A stretch of 64,000 nt of DNA from Naumovozyma dairenensis CBS 421 (GCF_000227115.2 NC_016480.1:1364001-1428000), one strand, 5' to 3'; shown: positions 51,309-61,746, counted from the first letter of the stretch. A program made the numbers and translations. The notes: generated by a model not told the origin, from the letters alone.

Positions 51309-52298
51309 CTAGAAGAACCTCTCTACGACCCAATCGGAATGATTCACAACGAAAGAATGAGGAAACTCACTCGAAACTTCAATCTGTAACCGTGAAATAT
51401 CTTTGTAGTTACTTTGATAAAACTTAATCAAATCAGTTCTAGTAACATTATTAACCCAATGGTCCGTCTCACAGAATAACAACCACAGTTGAATATCATT
51501 GTGGTTACAATTTTCGACAAATTGTTTTTGAACATCCCAATTCTTCCTAATCTCTTGCATTTCAATACTAGCTAAACCTAGGGATTGCTTTACAAGCACA
51601 CTATTAGTTAAAAGTATTTCAGTACCAATTGCAGCAAAATCTGTCATCTGACACCCCATAATATAAGCAATTAACCTACGTCGTATGTTATCAAAATATT
51701 TTAGTATCAAACTGAACACAAAATATGACAAATATGATAAAATGTAAGGTAAATACCCATGTGTAAGTTGTAAACCATGACTTATTAAAATACCTTTTGA
51801 AGAAAGATTAATATCAATAATAGTAGGAGTAATGAACCCAATTTTTTTCAAATAAAAGCTATTATGTAAAATTGTATCTTGGAACTCCTTAGTCAAGACC
51901 ATTCGTTGTATCATATAGGTGCCCACGGAATGTCCCATTATCACCAGAGGTCTTTTTTTCATAATACCATCGGAGCTATTAGCTTTGGTTAAGAACGTAG
52001 TAATGACTTCAATCTTATGTTCAATTTGTTCATTCAAGTGATAGATTCTATCGTTCGGGTGTCTATAGACGGGTAAAGAGGTATCCATCCCGGCATGAGG
52101 TATCGCAAGAATTTCCCAATGAGGATGTTTCTTATGCAAGGAACATAAAAATTGTTGATAATACTGTAGGATTCCAGGGTTACCAGGGATCCAAATGAAT
52201 AACGGATTCAACGATGGATCGTTCTCGATGAGTTTTTCAGCTTCGATATGAATAATTGAAGTTGGATATTTTGATTCGGAATATGATTTGACTAGCAT
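51309..52298 (-). CDS. YPR147C: Lipid-droplet serine hydrolase, YPR147C type (LDAH family)
   Basis: 329 residues from the ATG at 52298; seven open codons upstream begin with TTG. An alpha/beta hydrolase of the LDAH family: FIWIPGNPGILQYYQQF is the conserved oxyanion-side block (residues 34-50). The nucleophile elbow is MGHSVGTY with Ser124. The C-terminal ETDHWV and SSEFPHSFVV carry the likely acid and the catalytic His. A hydrophobic region near 190-215 could form the droplet-binding hairpin. S. cerevisiae YPR147C (304 residues) is a lipid-droplet protein with lipase/esterase activity. Place and strand match. Confidence 0.85.
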   Translation of the reverse strand: MLVKSYSESKYPTSIIHIEAEKLIENDPSLNPLFIWIPGNPGILQYYQQFLCSLHKKHPHWEILAIPHAGMDTSLPVYRHPNDRIYHLNEQIEHKIEVITTFLTKANSSDGIMKKRPLVIMGHSVGTYMIQRMVLTKEFQDTILHNSFYLKKIGFITPTIIDINLSSKGILISHGLQLTHGYLPYILSYLSYFVFSLILKYFDNIRRRLIAYIMGCQMTDFAAIGTEILLTNSVLVKQSLGLASIEMQEIRKNWDVQKQFVENCNHNDIQLWLLFCETDHWVNNVTRTDLIKFYQSNYKDISRLQIEVSSEFPHSFVVNHSDWVVERFF

Positions 52299-53113
52299 CT
52301 CTATTAGTACCCCATGCAATGCCTGTTACTATTTTAGAACACCGTCTTGCTAGTTGAAGTGCATATATATTAACTAAATAATGAGAATCTACGCCAAGAG
52401 AGTATGAGCTTGTTTTGCTGCCTATCTACCTTTTTCTAGAAGTTCTATGTAGAATTCAGGTCTGGTTCCAGCTTAAGTTCCTTGGAACCTTTATTTTTTT
52501 TGGCATGTCTGGGTAACAGAAAATAGGCTAGCTAATAAAGTGGAATAATCACAATTAACAAAGGCAAGAGCACTTATCTATCCTTAAATTAATTTAAGTT
52601 TATAACCTATGGTCTTTCAGTAGAAGCTCCTGCGATAATAATGTTCTATAACTATCTAATGATTCTTTTTATGCCTAAACGAGGGGTCCATTTTTGACAG
52701 GAAAATATGCCTACTATTTCCCCCCCTCAGTTACTGACCAGTATTCAGAGGGGGGGAGTCAGCGAAAGAAGCGCAGCGTTGCGGAACTCAACACAGAGAG
52801 AGATTCTCAGAGAGAGAAAACTGCCCGCGCCGTTCGTTGTGTTGAGAGTAAGGGTCCTTCTTACGTTTCTCCGTAATTGAGCTTTTTATGCTGTCAACTT
52901 CACAATGTCAAACTGTAGAGAATACAGTACAGAATATTGTCAGCAATTAATACTCAGTCAACTAACTATGATGTCCTGAAGATGAAAAAAACTCATATAT
53001 AAGTATAGGGCCATTGTCAATAGTTATCTAAGATTTCTTTAATTCCACCTTGTTTCTTGAAGGTTATTAGAAAAACTCAGAAACAATAATTACAAATAAG
53101 CAAGAAAAATAAA
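52299..53113. other. Upstream region of the metallothionein-like gene
   Basis: About 815 bp with no coding gene. A G-run GGGGGGG at about 52751-52757 and an Ace1-type site at 52759-52768 are present. A stretch near 52866-52897 (TTTCTCC...GCTTTTTATGCTGTCAA) is similar to one at 63467-63500, at the same distance from the second metallothionein-like gene. Confidence 0.5.
52759..52768 (-). promoter_or_regulatory. Candidate Ace1/Cup2 copper site
   Basis: CTTTCGCTGA on the minus strand fits the HTHNNGCTGD consensus for copper-fist activators (Ace1/Amt1). It lies about 350 bp before the metallothionein-like ATG. Confidence 0.4.
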
Positions 53114-53812
53114 ATGTCCTTTAAAATTTCAAATACCCAATGTCAATGTTCAGATGATAACTCATGCGGCTGTTGCCCCAATACTGTCTCCTCTAGTGGT
53201 TGCAGGTGCAGTTCCAAAGTTCAATGTCAATGCAGCCACGAAGATTCTACCAAAGCTAAGGACTGTGATTGCAGTCTATGTACGTGTGCTACGAATGTCC
53301 AATGTCAATGTCCAGACAGTACCTCATGCAACTGCTGTACCAAGACTGCCTCCTCTGGTGGTTGCAAGTGTATTGCCAATATTCAATGCCGATGCGGCCA
53401 TCATGACTCTACCAAAGGTAAGAAGTGTAAATGCAAAGAATGTAAGTGTACCGTGAATATCCAATGTCAATGTCCAGATTGTAAGTCTTCTTCATGCTGC
53501 TGTTGTGATAAGACTTCCTCCTCTGGTGGTTGCAATTGCAGTTCCAGTGTTCAATGTCAATGTCAAGGCGATACCTCCTGCAATTGCTGTAACAAGTCCA
53601 TCTCCTCTGGTGATTGCAAGTGTAATATCAATGTTCAATGCCAATGCAGCCACCAAACCTCTACTACACCTAAGAACTGTGAATGCGGTCCATGTAAATG
53701 TACCGCGAACGTTCAAGGTCAATGTCCCGACGACAACTCATGCAATTGCTGTGACAAGCCCGTCTCCTCGGATCACTGTAGGTGCAGTTCCAATGTTCAT
53801 TGTCAATGTTGA
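53114..53812 (+). CDS. Repeat metallothionein-like Cys-rich protein
   Basis: 232 residues with 56 Cys (24 per cent), nearly all in CxC, CxCC and CC motifs, and almost no aromatic or large hydrophobic residues. This is the composition of a metal-thiolate cluster protein. It is built from units of about 54 residues: two full units (Cys 13 each), a short unit of about 30 residues, a third full unit, and a partial last unit ending at VHCQC. Each full unit has the order QCQC, SCnCC, GCnC, QCnC, nCnC, nCnC. It is not alignable with S. cerevisiae Cup1 beyond the CxC style. No signal peptide. A copper or zinc buffer role is inference. A relative begins at 63727. Confidence 0.8.
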   Translation: MSFKISNTQCQCSDDNSCGCCPNTVSSSGCRCSSKVQCQCSHEDSTKAKDCDCSLCTCATNVQCQCPDSTSCNCCTKTASSGGCKCIANIQCRCGHHDSTKGKKCKCKECKCTVNIQCQCPDCKSSSCCCCDKTSSSGGCNCSSSVQCQCQGDTSCNCCNKSISSGDCKCNINVQCQCSHQTSTTPKNCECGPCKCTANVQGQCPDDNSCNCCDKPVSSDHCRCSSNVHCQC

Positions 53813-54190
53813 TTCGTTCTAAGCCAAATATTTTCATCATGGAGTATTGAATACTGTCATTATTTTTTTTATTGCAATAATAATGCCCCATTTTAGTTTA
53901 TAAATTTTCCATAACTATTTATTTATTTCTTTATATATTTATTAACTCAGCATGTTTATTTAGAAGTATACACTTCAAAGTTTTTTGTCTTTTATGATAT
54001 ACTAGGAAGGAATAACAATTTACTTTATGTCATCTTTTCTTTATATATCAAAAATTAGAATACAATGTTAATACGAACGTGATTTTTGAAATAGAGGAAA
54101 AAGAAACGGCGCGTTTGTTTTGTTTCGGTTATATGATTTACGGGTTAAAGGATATACGTATTATGATATAAGGAAAAAACATGATACTAT
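53813..54190. other. Intergenic, convergent 3' flanks
   Basis: 378 bp, AT-rich, with no gene seen. Confidence 0.5.
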
Positions 54191-55612
54191 TTAAGCATGA
54201 TCTAATTCGTTCAAAGTTTTCAAATTGGCTTCAATTTCTTGAACACATTGTCTGTAGTAAACCAATTGGAAATTTTGGAATAGTTTAATTAAACCAATGA
54301 TTGAAGAACTTTCTGTTATTTCTGTCATCATTTCAACTGCGGATGCTGTACTTGAAACGAATTCATCTTCTAATTGTTCCAATAATTTATGTTCCTCAGA
54401 ATCGTCTTGTTCATCTTGTTTTTCTGCATCGTCTTCCTTCTTGAGTTGGTCTTTGGAAGTATCATTTACCTTAGCTTCCACTTCCGCCTTAGGTTCAGCT
54501 TCAGTTTCTAATTGTTTTGAAGTAGTTTCAGTACCGCTTTTTATTTCTGGTTTCTTCTTTTCATCTTTAATAACTTCTTCTTTCTTCTTAGATTCTTCAA
54601 TTACATTGTCTCCTAATTGTGCTTGTTCTTGTTCTTCTTCTTGTTCCTTCTTTGCTTTTTCTCCTTGTTCTTGTTCTTGTTCTTGTTCTTGCGCTTGTGC
54701 TTGTGCTTGTGCTTGTGCTTGTTTTTCTTTTTGGTCTTGTTCTTCTTCTTTAATTTTAATTTCATGACGAACAGTATCGAATTTCAACCTTGAATCAGCG
54801 ACTTTTTTACGTAATGTATTAACTTTTTTAAATTCATTATTAATTAAATCTTCCAATTTATTATTAAATTCCTTTGTCATCATGGAATCCATTTCAGATT
54901 TTCCTTGATCAATATTTTTATAACAATTTGACCATGATTCAAATGCCTTTATTAAGTTTTGAATATCTTCATCGTCATCATCATCTTCTTCTTCTTCTTC
55001 GCCAGCATCTTCGTCGTCTTCTTCTTGCGCTTCATTCTCATCTTTTATTGTAGTTTCCTTTGTAGCAGTTTCTTGAATACTTAACTGTTGATAAATATCT
55101 GTACAATCCATAGCAGATTTCGAAATAGCTTGAGCAAAAGATCTTGGTAAGAAAGAAGAAGAAGTTATATCATTTTCAATTGGTTCAACATTCGTAGCAT
55201 TGTCATGATCGTTATCAGTATTATTTTTCTTCTTATTGTTTACTGAGATTTGTTTCTTCCTATGAGAAGAAGATTTTTTTGTAATGTTCCACCAATCTGA
55301 GAAAGATTCAGTCAAATTTGGAGGGTAGTCATAACCTTCCATTTCAAAAGTCTTGGAAACTAATAAAATTCTTTTGATTGATTTTTCTAATGAATCAGTT
55401 TTCAATTCTAATGATTTATATTGATCTGGTAATTTTGAAATATCATGGATGGTACCTAATTGTTCTTGAAATAATCTTGTTTGTGATTTAATTGATAATT
55501 TTGTTTGAGGATCTGTAGCAGTGTTGATTGCATTGTTTAATGTATTTGTTGCCTTTTGAGCTGCGTTACCAATGGAATTGGTAATCTTATCTAATGAAAA
55601 GCTAGAGAACAT
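54191..55612 (-). CDS. YPR148C: YPR148C-type BAR-like cytosolic protein
   Basis: 473 residues (435 in S. cerevisiae). It starts MFSSFSLDKITNSIGNAAQKATNTL, an amphipathic N-terminal helix as in the Gvp36/YPR148C group. Helical regions at about 40-100 and 210-290, and a C-terminal helical block (SIIGLIKLFQNFQLVYYRQCVQEIE), resemble a BAR-type dimer. Between them are acidic runs and a low-complexity QA/QE repeat at about 295-315, encoded by CTTGTG/CTTGTT hexamers near 54660-54725. S. cerevisiae YPR148C is a cytoplasmic punctate protein of unknown role. Strand and place between YPR147C- and NCE102-type genes agree. Confidence 0.85.
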   Translation of the reverse strand: MFSSFSLDKITNSIGNAAQKATNTLNNAINTATDPQTKLSIKSQTRLFQEQLGTIHDISKLPDQYKSLELKTDSLEKSIKRILLVSKTFEMEGYDYPPNLTESFSDWWNITKKSSSHRKKQISVNNKKKNNTDNDHDNATNVEPIENDITSSSFLPRSFAQAISKSAMDCTDIYQQLSIQETATKETTIKDENEAQEEDDEDAGEEEEEDDDDDEDIQNLIKAFESWSNCYKNIDQGKSEMDSMMTKEFNNKLEDLINNEFKKVNTLRKKVADSRLKFDTVRHEIKIKEEEQDQKEKQAQAQAQAQAQEQEQEQEQGEKAKKEQEEEQEQAQLGDNVIEESKKKEEVIKDEKKKPEIKSGTETTSKQLETEAEPKAEVEAKVNDTSKDQLKKEDDAEKQDEQDDSEEHKLLEQLEDEFVSSTASAVEMMTEITESSSIIGLIKLFQNFQLVYYRQCVQEIEANLKTLNELDHA

Positions 55613-55889
55613 GATCGGGATTTGAGTGCTTGTCTTGCGTACCGTGCGCTTAAGAGGAAGAAGATTAGGAAGATTAAGAAATCAATACCAGAAGAACCTT
55701 CAAATGATCTATCGATTACAACAATGAATAAAATTGAATTGACCCTTACTTCTTTATTTCCAGATCTGATATAAACAATTTTTTTTTCAGTTGGGAATGG
55801 CGTGGGACAAGTTCAAATTTTCAGGGATCGTTGTTAAATTTCCCGTTTTTGCAACAAATAACTAACACCACGTAAATCCCGAAAGGTAA

Positions 55890-55907
55890 CACGTTAACGT
55901 TAACGTG
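55890..55907. repeat. Perfect 18-bp palindrome
   Basis: CACGTTAACGTTAACGTG reads the same on both strands. It lies about 280 bp upstream of the YPR148C-type gene and is followed by ACGTGTCGCGTCGC. It is a candidate binding site for a symmetric factor. The rest of 55613-56276 shows nothing supported. Confidence 0.7.
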
Positions 55908-56276
55908 ACGTGTCGCGTCGCATCCGTTGTATTCCGACGGGTATCTGTGTAACAAACAAATTAGTTGTAAATAACAAACACACAGACATTTGAGGCCAAA
56001 CATATCCTTGAATAGTATCTATAAGAATTTCCTCTGAGGAAGCAAAGAAGCAAGGTTAAATGAGAGTACCATCGCATGACTGTGCGGTCCATAACCTTTT
56101 CTCCAGTTCCCATGTCAAAACCTCCAAACTCGACCTCGATTATATAATTACGTTCTAGAAGATATTCCTACATTTAGTAAGTTTAGATTAGTGTTTAAAA
56201 ATTAAAAGAATATAAGTAAAAGTATAAGTGAAGAATAAGTGGAAAGAAAAGAGGGGAAAAAGTTCATCAAAAGTGG

Positions 56277-57782
56277 TTAAACGTATACAATTTCTTCCTT
56301 GGTTTCATATTCATATAAATCATCATCATCATCATCATCATTATCATTATCATTATTTTCCATATCTTCTTGTTCATTTGTTTTAACTTCAAATAATCTT
56401 TCGTTTTTTTCAATTGTCCTCACCACAGGTTCGGGTTCGAGTTCAGAGTCATTAACTTCCATTTCATGACGTTGATCTGCAGTGGTAGAACCCAAATTCC
56501 CTTGTTTCTTTTGGTAAGATGAACATACAGAAGACGAAGAAGAATTACAAACGGTAGCCTCTCTGTTTTTCAATTTTGTTGCATTTATCTGTGTATTCTT
56601 ATCCTTTTCTTTGACTCTTTCATTCAAAGAATCCTTGTTATCCTTCTGATGAGAGGAACAAATTGAGGAAGTGGAAGAATCACAAACAGATTCCCTTTTA
56701 TTCTTCAATTGTGTAGCTTTCCTCTTTCTATCGTTATCTTTCAATTTCTGTTGTAAGGAATCCTTTGGATCCTTAATATGTCTTTGTAATAATTCAGTAT
56801 TATCCAATTGATCACATAGAGCCAATTTATTATTATTCAACACATATTTTTCATGATTTAATAGACTAAATAATTGGAATCGTTTATTTGTTAAGATTGC
56901 GTCATTTAATTCTTTATTTTTCAAGGTATCCTTCTTAATCATGGAAATGATTAAATTATGATGATTTATTTGTTCATTTAGCTTGTTTAATTTTTCTTGA
57001 TAAGTTTTAAATTTAGTATTATACAAATTTGAAGATTCACCATTGTTATTTATCATCCAATTTGCATGATCTTGATTCAATTCTAACAATTTATCATATG
57101 TTTGCTTTGTAATGATTGTTTTGTCATCATTTAATTTGATTAAGATTTCAGGGTTAGTTGTGGTTGCAATAGGATTCAATTGTGGATTAAAAGGTGGGTA
57201 TATTTTTTGATTTTGTGACAATTGTTGATTAATGTTTGGAGGATGTTTTGTCATATTGAAATTCTTATAATACACTTTAGGGTATATTTTGGAATCCTTA
57301 ATTTTTTGCATAGTTGGTGTTAAATCTTGTGATTCTAATTCTGATTGAGATATAATTTTTTGTAAATTTTTCAAATGATTGAAATTAGTTTCTCTTGTGA
57401 TAATATCTTGTAATATACGATGTTGTTTAGAGTCATTTTCAATTAAGAAATTTGGTGTAATTTTTTCTTTATTTTGTAATTGATTTTTTGTAGTGGATTG
57501 ATGTCTTTGTGATCTCATATAGTTTAAATGATTTTCATAAAATTCGTTATCAATCAAGTTATGCCTGAATTGAGAAACAAACTGTTTGTTTGGTTTTTTA
57601 TTCTCTTTATTTGTTCGTAATTGAGTAGAAAAGACATTTTGTTTATTTTCCTTGCTCTTTTTCTCTTGTGAAACTTGTTGTTGTCTATTAATTTGTGCTA
57701 GGTAACGGTCGTAGAATTGATCGAAATGTTCTTGATCAGATTGATAAGCAATACTTCTCTCCTTAGAAGTCAAAACGGACAT
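56277..57782 (-). CDS. YGR130C: Eisosome-associated coiled-coil protein, YGR130C type
   Basis: 501 residues from the ATG at 57782 (MSVLTSKERSIAYQSDQEHF); S. cerevisiae YGR130C has 816. Shared marks: PEILIKLNDDKTIITKQTYD with the following Trp and YQEKLNKLNEQI (about 225-290 here), and the C-terminus DLYEYETKEEIVYV against the YGR130C tail. The middle is a charged coiled coil, and the C-terminal third is low-complexity Ser and Asp. The S. cerevisiae protein is a peripheral eisosome component at furrow-like plasma-membrane domains. The frame stays open to an ATG at 58322, but that part is composed of repeat-derived residues and I treat it as leader or promoter. It is divergent from NCE102, as in YGR130C-YGR131W. 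Confidence 0.75.
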   Translation of the reverse strand: MSVLTSKERSIAYQSDQEHFDQFYDRYLAQINRQQQVSQEKKSKENKQNVFSTQLRTNKENKKPNKQFVSQFRHNLIDNEFYENHLNYMRSQRHQSTTKNQLQNKEKITPNFLIENDSKQHRILQDIITRETNFNHLKNLQKIISQSELESQDLTPTMQKIKDSKIYPKVYYKNFNMTKHPPNINQQLSQNQKIYPPFNPQLNPIATTTNPEILIKLNDDKTIITKQTYDKLLELNQDHANWMINNNGESSNLYNTKFKTYQEKLNKLNEQINHHNLIISMIKKDTLKNKELNDAILTNKRFQLFSLLNHEKYVLNNNKLALCDQLDNTELLQRHIKDPKDSLQQKLKDNDRKRKATQLKNKRESVCDSSTSSICSSHQKDNKDSLNERVKEKDKNTQINATKLKNREATVCNSSSSSVCSSYQKKQGNLGSTTADQRHEMEVNDSELEPEPVVRTIEKNERLFEVKTNEQEDMENNDNDNDDDDDDDLYEYETKEEIVYV

Positions 57783-58879
57783 CTTATGCTTACTTCCTTT
57801 TTCTTGGTTGGTAGTAAAAGACGGGTTGTGGTATCTGTCTATTATGCCTTCAGGAACTCTAGAAGCCACGGATATTATTTTACAAAAAAAGAAGGATTGC
57901 TTTAATTGCGGAATAAATGATATATATACATATACAGAGGTATTTACTGTCAGTGAATGACTGTGATTTATTCGTGTTAATAAATTCTCAACTCGATCGA
58001 TGACCAACCCTGAGTGGCCAACGTCGCTGATGCTTACCTTCGGAGTTTGATGACAGAGGAAAGGGATGTCTGGGTTGTCCGGGTGTCCTCCCTTCTGCAC
58101 ACACCTACACAGCCGCCCACGGCGTTCCCTCCCTCTCATCCCCGGAGGGTCATCTCCCCTAAATGTGTCTCCCCTTTTCGTCCCCCCCCCCCCTTTCCAT
58201 AGACACCCGAACATCTCTGCTGTGGTGGTGATCGAGGGCCCCTTTATGTCAAGAACACACGTCACGTCACCCATCACCATTGCCATTGCCATTGCCATTG
58301 CCATCGCCATTGCGGTCCTCATTCCATTCTTATTTTATCACATCCCTGTCCTCTCTGTCTCTATCTCTCTGTCCATGTTCTCTATCGTCCCTTTATGTCC
58401 TTTTCTCTCCCTCTCTCTCTTTTCTGTCTCGGTCTATATGGTTGGATCATAACGTTATTTATTATTTGCTTGCCCAGATCCACTCAGTTCACTAGTTAAT
58501 TAACTAAGGAATATCATTGGAACCCCCCAGCCAAAGAATTGCTTCACTTACCCCCCCATCTAAATACGTACACACACACACACACATACACACATACATA
58601 TATGTTATCCTGTATTTATTCCTCTCCTTTTCTCTAATCAATAAGTATAATTTATATGGAAGGGTGGTTAGCATTATTTAAGGTCCAACCCGTTTCTAAA
58701 TTCTATTTCCTTATTCTTCTCTTTCCTTTTATCTTCTCTTCTTTCAAGCGACATACAGCTACCTCAATTCACTTCATATCAAATCAAGAATTTACAAATC
58801 TACAAATCTACAACTCTACAAATCAACAAACTACAATTCAAGAAAAAATTACACATAAACTCACATACATACACTCACA
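57783..58879. other. YGR130C/NCE102 divergent promoter with simple repeats
   Basis: About 1.1 kb. From about 58080 to 58450 it is strongly pyrimidine-rich on the plus strand. It holds a 12-C run at 58182-58193, GCCATT hexamer repeats at about 58277-58313 and a CA/TACA repeat at about 58571-58602. No gene supported. Confidence 0.6.
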
Positions 58880-59428
58880 ATGCTATCCAAAGTAGACAAT
58901 ATCCTTCGTGTAATCAATGCGATCTTTCTAGTGCTAACAATGGCATTTATTTCAGCACTTTTAAACACACAAAGAAACAACAGTTCAAGAATTAATTTCT
59001 GTATGTTTGCTGCTGCCTTTGGTCTATTAACAGATTCATTCTTTGGTGTTGCCTTCAACATGTTCGATGCCCTAGCTTCATGGCCAATATTATTATTCAT
59101 TTTCGATTTCTTAAATTTCGTATTCACATTCACAGCAGGTACTGTCCTTGCTGTGGCTATCAGAGCTCATTCATGTAAAAACGAACGTTATGTTAATAGC
59201 AATTCAATCACTCAAGGTTCAGAAAATAGATGTAGAATGTCACAAGCTGCAGTTGCATTCTTTTATTTCTCATGTTTCATATTTTTAGCTAAAATGATCA
59301 TGTCAGGAATTAATATGGCTAGTAATGGGTTGTTTGGATCTGGTACTTGGGCTGGTTCAAGAAGTAAAAGAAGAACTAATAGAAGTGGTGCTAATGAAGT
59401 TGGTGTACCAACCATTTCTCAAGTTTAA
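58880..59428 (+). CDS. NCE102: Nce102/Fhn1 eisosome MARVEL protein
   Basis: 182 residues (173 in S. cerevisiae Nce102). Four membrane segments, at about 8-26, 36-58, 71-93 and 123-145, make a MARVEL-type domain, with the family blocks NAIFLVLTMAFISALLNTQ and FGLLTDSFFGVAFN. The cytosolic Arg/Ser/Asn-rich tail follows. Nce102 organises the MCC/eisosome and senses sphingolipids, relieving Pkh1 signalling. S. cerevisiae has the duplicates NCE102 (YPR149W) and FHN1 (YGR131W); here YPR148C- and YGR130C-type genes both sit alongside, so it may represent the pre-duplication gene. Confidence 0.93.
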   Translation: MLSKVDNILRVINAIFLVLTMAFISALLNTQRNNSSRINFCMFAAAFGLLTDSFFGVAFNMFDALASWPILLFIFDFLNFVFTFTAGTVLAVAIRAHSCKNERYVNSNSITQGSENRCRMSQAAVAFFYFSCFIFLAKMIMSGINMASNGLFGSGTWAGSRSKRRTNRSGANEVGVPTISQV

Positions 59429-59732
59429 TTCCGTTCTATGTTTCCCTTTTTCTTCTTCTTTGTTTCTCTCTCCCTCTCTCTCTTTCTCTTTTTCTAGTTT
59501 TCTTTCCCCGCAGAGCACCCCCCATCTTCTCTAATCAGTTAATCAAACAATCAAATTAATCAATCAGTATATTTTAACATAAGTCTTCAATACCTTTTTC
59601 TTCTATTAATAATAATTTTAGTAATTTTTAGTAATAATAATAATAATATAATAATATCTAATTATTTTTAATTTGGTATGTTTTTTTAATGAATATATAA
59701 GTATATGTATATATGTATGTGTGTATATGTGT

Positions 59733-60569
59733 TCACTTCAATGGTTTCTTCATAACTTCCACCGTTCCTCTAGATTTATCAAATGGTTTCAAATTCTTAA
59801 CTATATTAAATGGAACACCTTTCCATTCAGGATAATATTCCATCCCCATAATTGACATGGACCAAATCTTATTCGGTAATAAATTATTTGGTATCCGTGG
59901 TGAATATCTCCATGTACCATTAATCCCACCTGTCATTATACCACCATATTCATCATCATAATGTTTCTTCATTTGTTCTTGTTGTGGTTTCTTCTTTTCA
60001 GAAGAAGAAGAAGAAGTGGTTGAGAATGGGAATGATGACGAGGAGTTCTTCTTTAATGTTAGCCTGAATAATGGATTTTCCTTCACCGGATACATTATGG
60101 GTCTATATCCACTATATAACATGTCCTGACTTAATTCCTTGGTTTCTAAATATTTAGTCATGGGGACTTTGGGCATGGTTCTGAATATATTATTTTGTAA
60201 AATACAAGGTGCTAATGATGATATCGTTGTGTGAGTTGGTGAAGAAGAAGATGACGACGGAGGCGGAGACGCCGATGTAGAGGTTGGCGATGATATGGTT
60301 CGTCTTTTCGTAGAGGAGGAAGAAGAAGAAGAAGAGGATGGGACCGTGTTTGGTGGATGATGATAACTATAATAACTTCTTTTTTTCCTTAATGGATCTG
60401 TTTTTGAATTGGAACCAACTATGTTGCCATTTGTCGCAGTACGATGGGATTGGAAAGTCCTATTATTCAAAGTAGAAAATAATCTTACCATGCCATGGGT
60501 ATTTTTCATCTTCATTGCATTAATTATTGGGACAAGTTCTTGTCCAAATTCTAATTGAAATCTTATCAT
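59733..60569 (-). CDS. SUE1: Mitochondrial protein like Sue1
   Basis: 278 residues from the ATG at 60569; an alternative start at 60491 (MVRLFSTLNNRTFQSHR) gives a more typical mitochondrial presequence. Ser-rich low-complexity runs at about 80-115 and 185-205 separate conserved-looking parts: FRTMPKVPMTKYLETKELSQ near 133-152 and the C-terminal GTWRYSPRIPNNLLPNKIWS with MEYYPEWKGVPFNIVKNLKP. Assigned to SUE1 (YPR151C, 206 residues), needed for degradation of unstable cytochrome c, by place between NCE102 and URN1, strand and mitochondrial look. The extra length is the Ser runs. Confidence 0.7.
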   Translation of the reverse strand: MIRFQLEFGQELVPIINAMKMKNTHGMVRLFSTLNNRTFQSHRTATNGNIVGSNSKTDPLRKKRSYYSYHHPPNTVPSSSSSSSSSTKRRTISSPTSTSASPPPSSSSSSPTHTTISSLAPCILQNNIFRTMPKVPMTKYLETKELSQDMLYSGYRPIMYPVKENPLFRLTLKKNSSSSFPFSTTSSSSSEKKKPQQEQMKKHYDDEYGGIMTGGINGTWRYSPRIPNNLLPNKIWSMSIMGMEYYPEWKGVPFNIVKNLKPFDKSRGTVEVMKKPLK

Positions 60570-61194
60570 TTTTTTGTGTTCGTGTTAGTGTTTCTGTTGT
60601 ATGTTTATGTGTAGTTTGTACTTTCTAGTTTGTAGCTGCTTGAGGGTGTGTCGTTCTTTTTGTGATGTCTTCGCGAGATATATATATAATAGGTCTCTTT
60701 GTTTCTTTTATATATAGAGTAAGGGTCTAACGAAATGGCAAAATAAATAATGATATCAATATTTATTTATATCGGATGGATGATGGAACAATGGGTGTAA
60801 ATTGTATTTTATATGATCAAAAATTTATTGTGTATATTTGCTTAGTTTTAGTAGTGGCTTGGTAAGTAAGTAAGTAATGAATAATGCTATTCTCTCTATC
60901 TATAATTGTTCTGTGTGATAAGAACAATACAATAGGTAGTAAAAGTAGTAGTTAGCCTTTCCTCTTTCTCGAATATATCGGATGTAAAAAGTTACAAAGT
61001 GTGGTGGGATCTCACTCACTGTCTTTATGTTAAATCTTATAATATTATTAGAGTTCATTATGCAAATGAGCTTTTAAGGGGGTGGGGCCCGCAAGAGGTG
61101 CAATATTTTATCGGCGATTGAAATGTGGTCGCTTCTTTCAGGGGAGGGCGGAGGGGAAGTCAGCGGAGTAATTTTCTGTCGCCCGCTGCCGTTG
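60570..61194. other. Intergenic, SUE1 promoter and URN1 3' flank
   Basis: 625 bp with no gene. A GC-richer part near 61075-61190 precedes the URN1 stop. Confidence 0.5.
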
Positions 61195-61714
61195 TTATGG
61201 GTGTTGTGGTTGTGGTTGCGCCGTGCGGTGTATTAGGGTTGCCAAAGCTGAATGCTTCGCTCGTAACCCTATGATATAATATTCCAGCCCTGGAGTATCC
61301 ACAGCAGCTGTCACGGGTACGTGGTCGTCGCCGCTTCTTAAAATGACATTTTCAATCTGCAAGATCTCCTTCTCTATATCAACGTCAGCTTCAGCTTCAG
61401 CGTCAGCAGATGATGATGGTTCCAATATTTTATTTAACTCTTCATGGTGTAACTTAATCTTCTCTCCATAATGTTTGGTTACATATTCTTGAAATTTATC
61501 ACATCGCTCTTGCTCTGACAACTTTTTATAATAAAATAACAATAAGGACACTGTCTTCTCCAATTCCTTTTTATCTGGAATCCAATCTTTTATCCTATAA
61601 TCTTTAAACAGTGATTTACCTTGACGTTTAATATCTTGAAATATACTTCGCTCGTTGATTGAATCACGCAATTTAAATATAAGCTCGGATAAATAATGAT
61701 ATTTCGTTGGCTCT

Positions 61715-61746
<32 letters not shown>

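Noticed and set aside
54297..54767. 156-codon plus-strand ORF
   Set aside because: Antisense shadow of the QE/QA-repeat part of the YPR148C-type gene; Cys/Ser-rich only because of the CTTGTT repeats.
57783..58322. 181-residue N-terminal extension of the YGR130C-type protein
   Set aside because: Composition reflects GCCATT and poly-C repeats and not protein; the conserved-looking start is at 57782. Kept only as a possibility.
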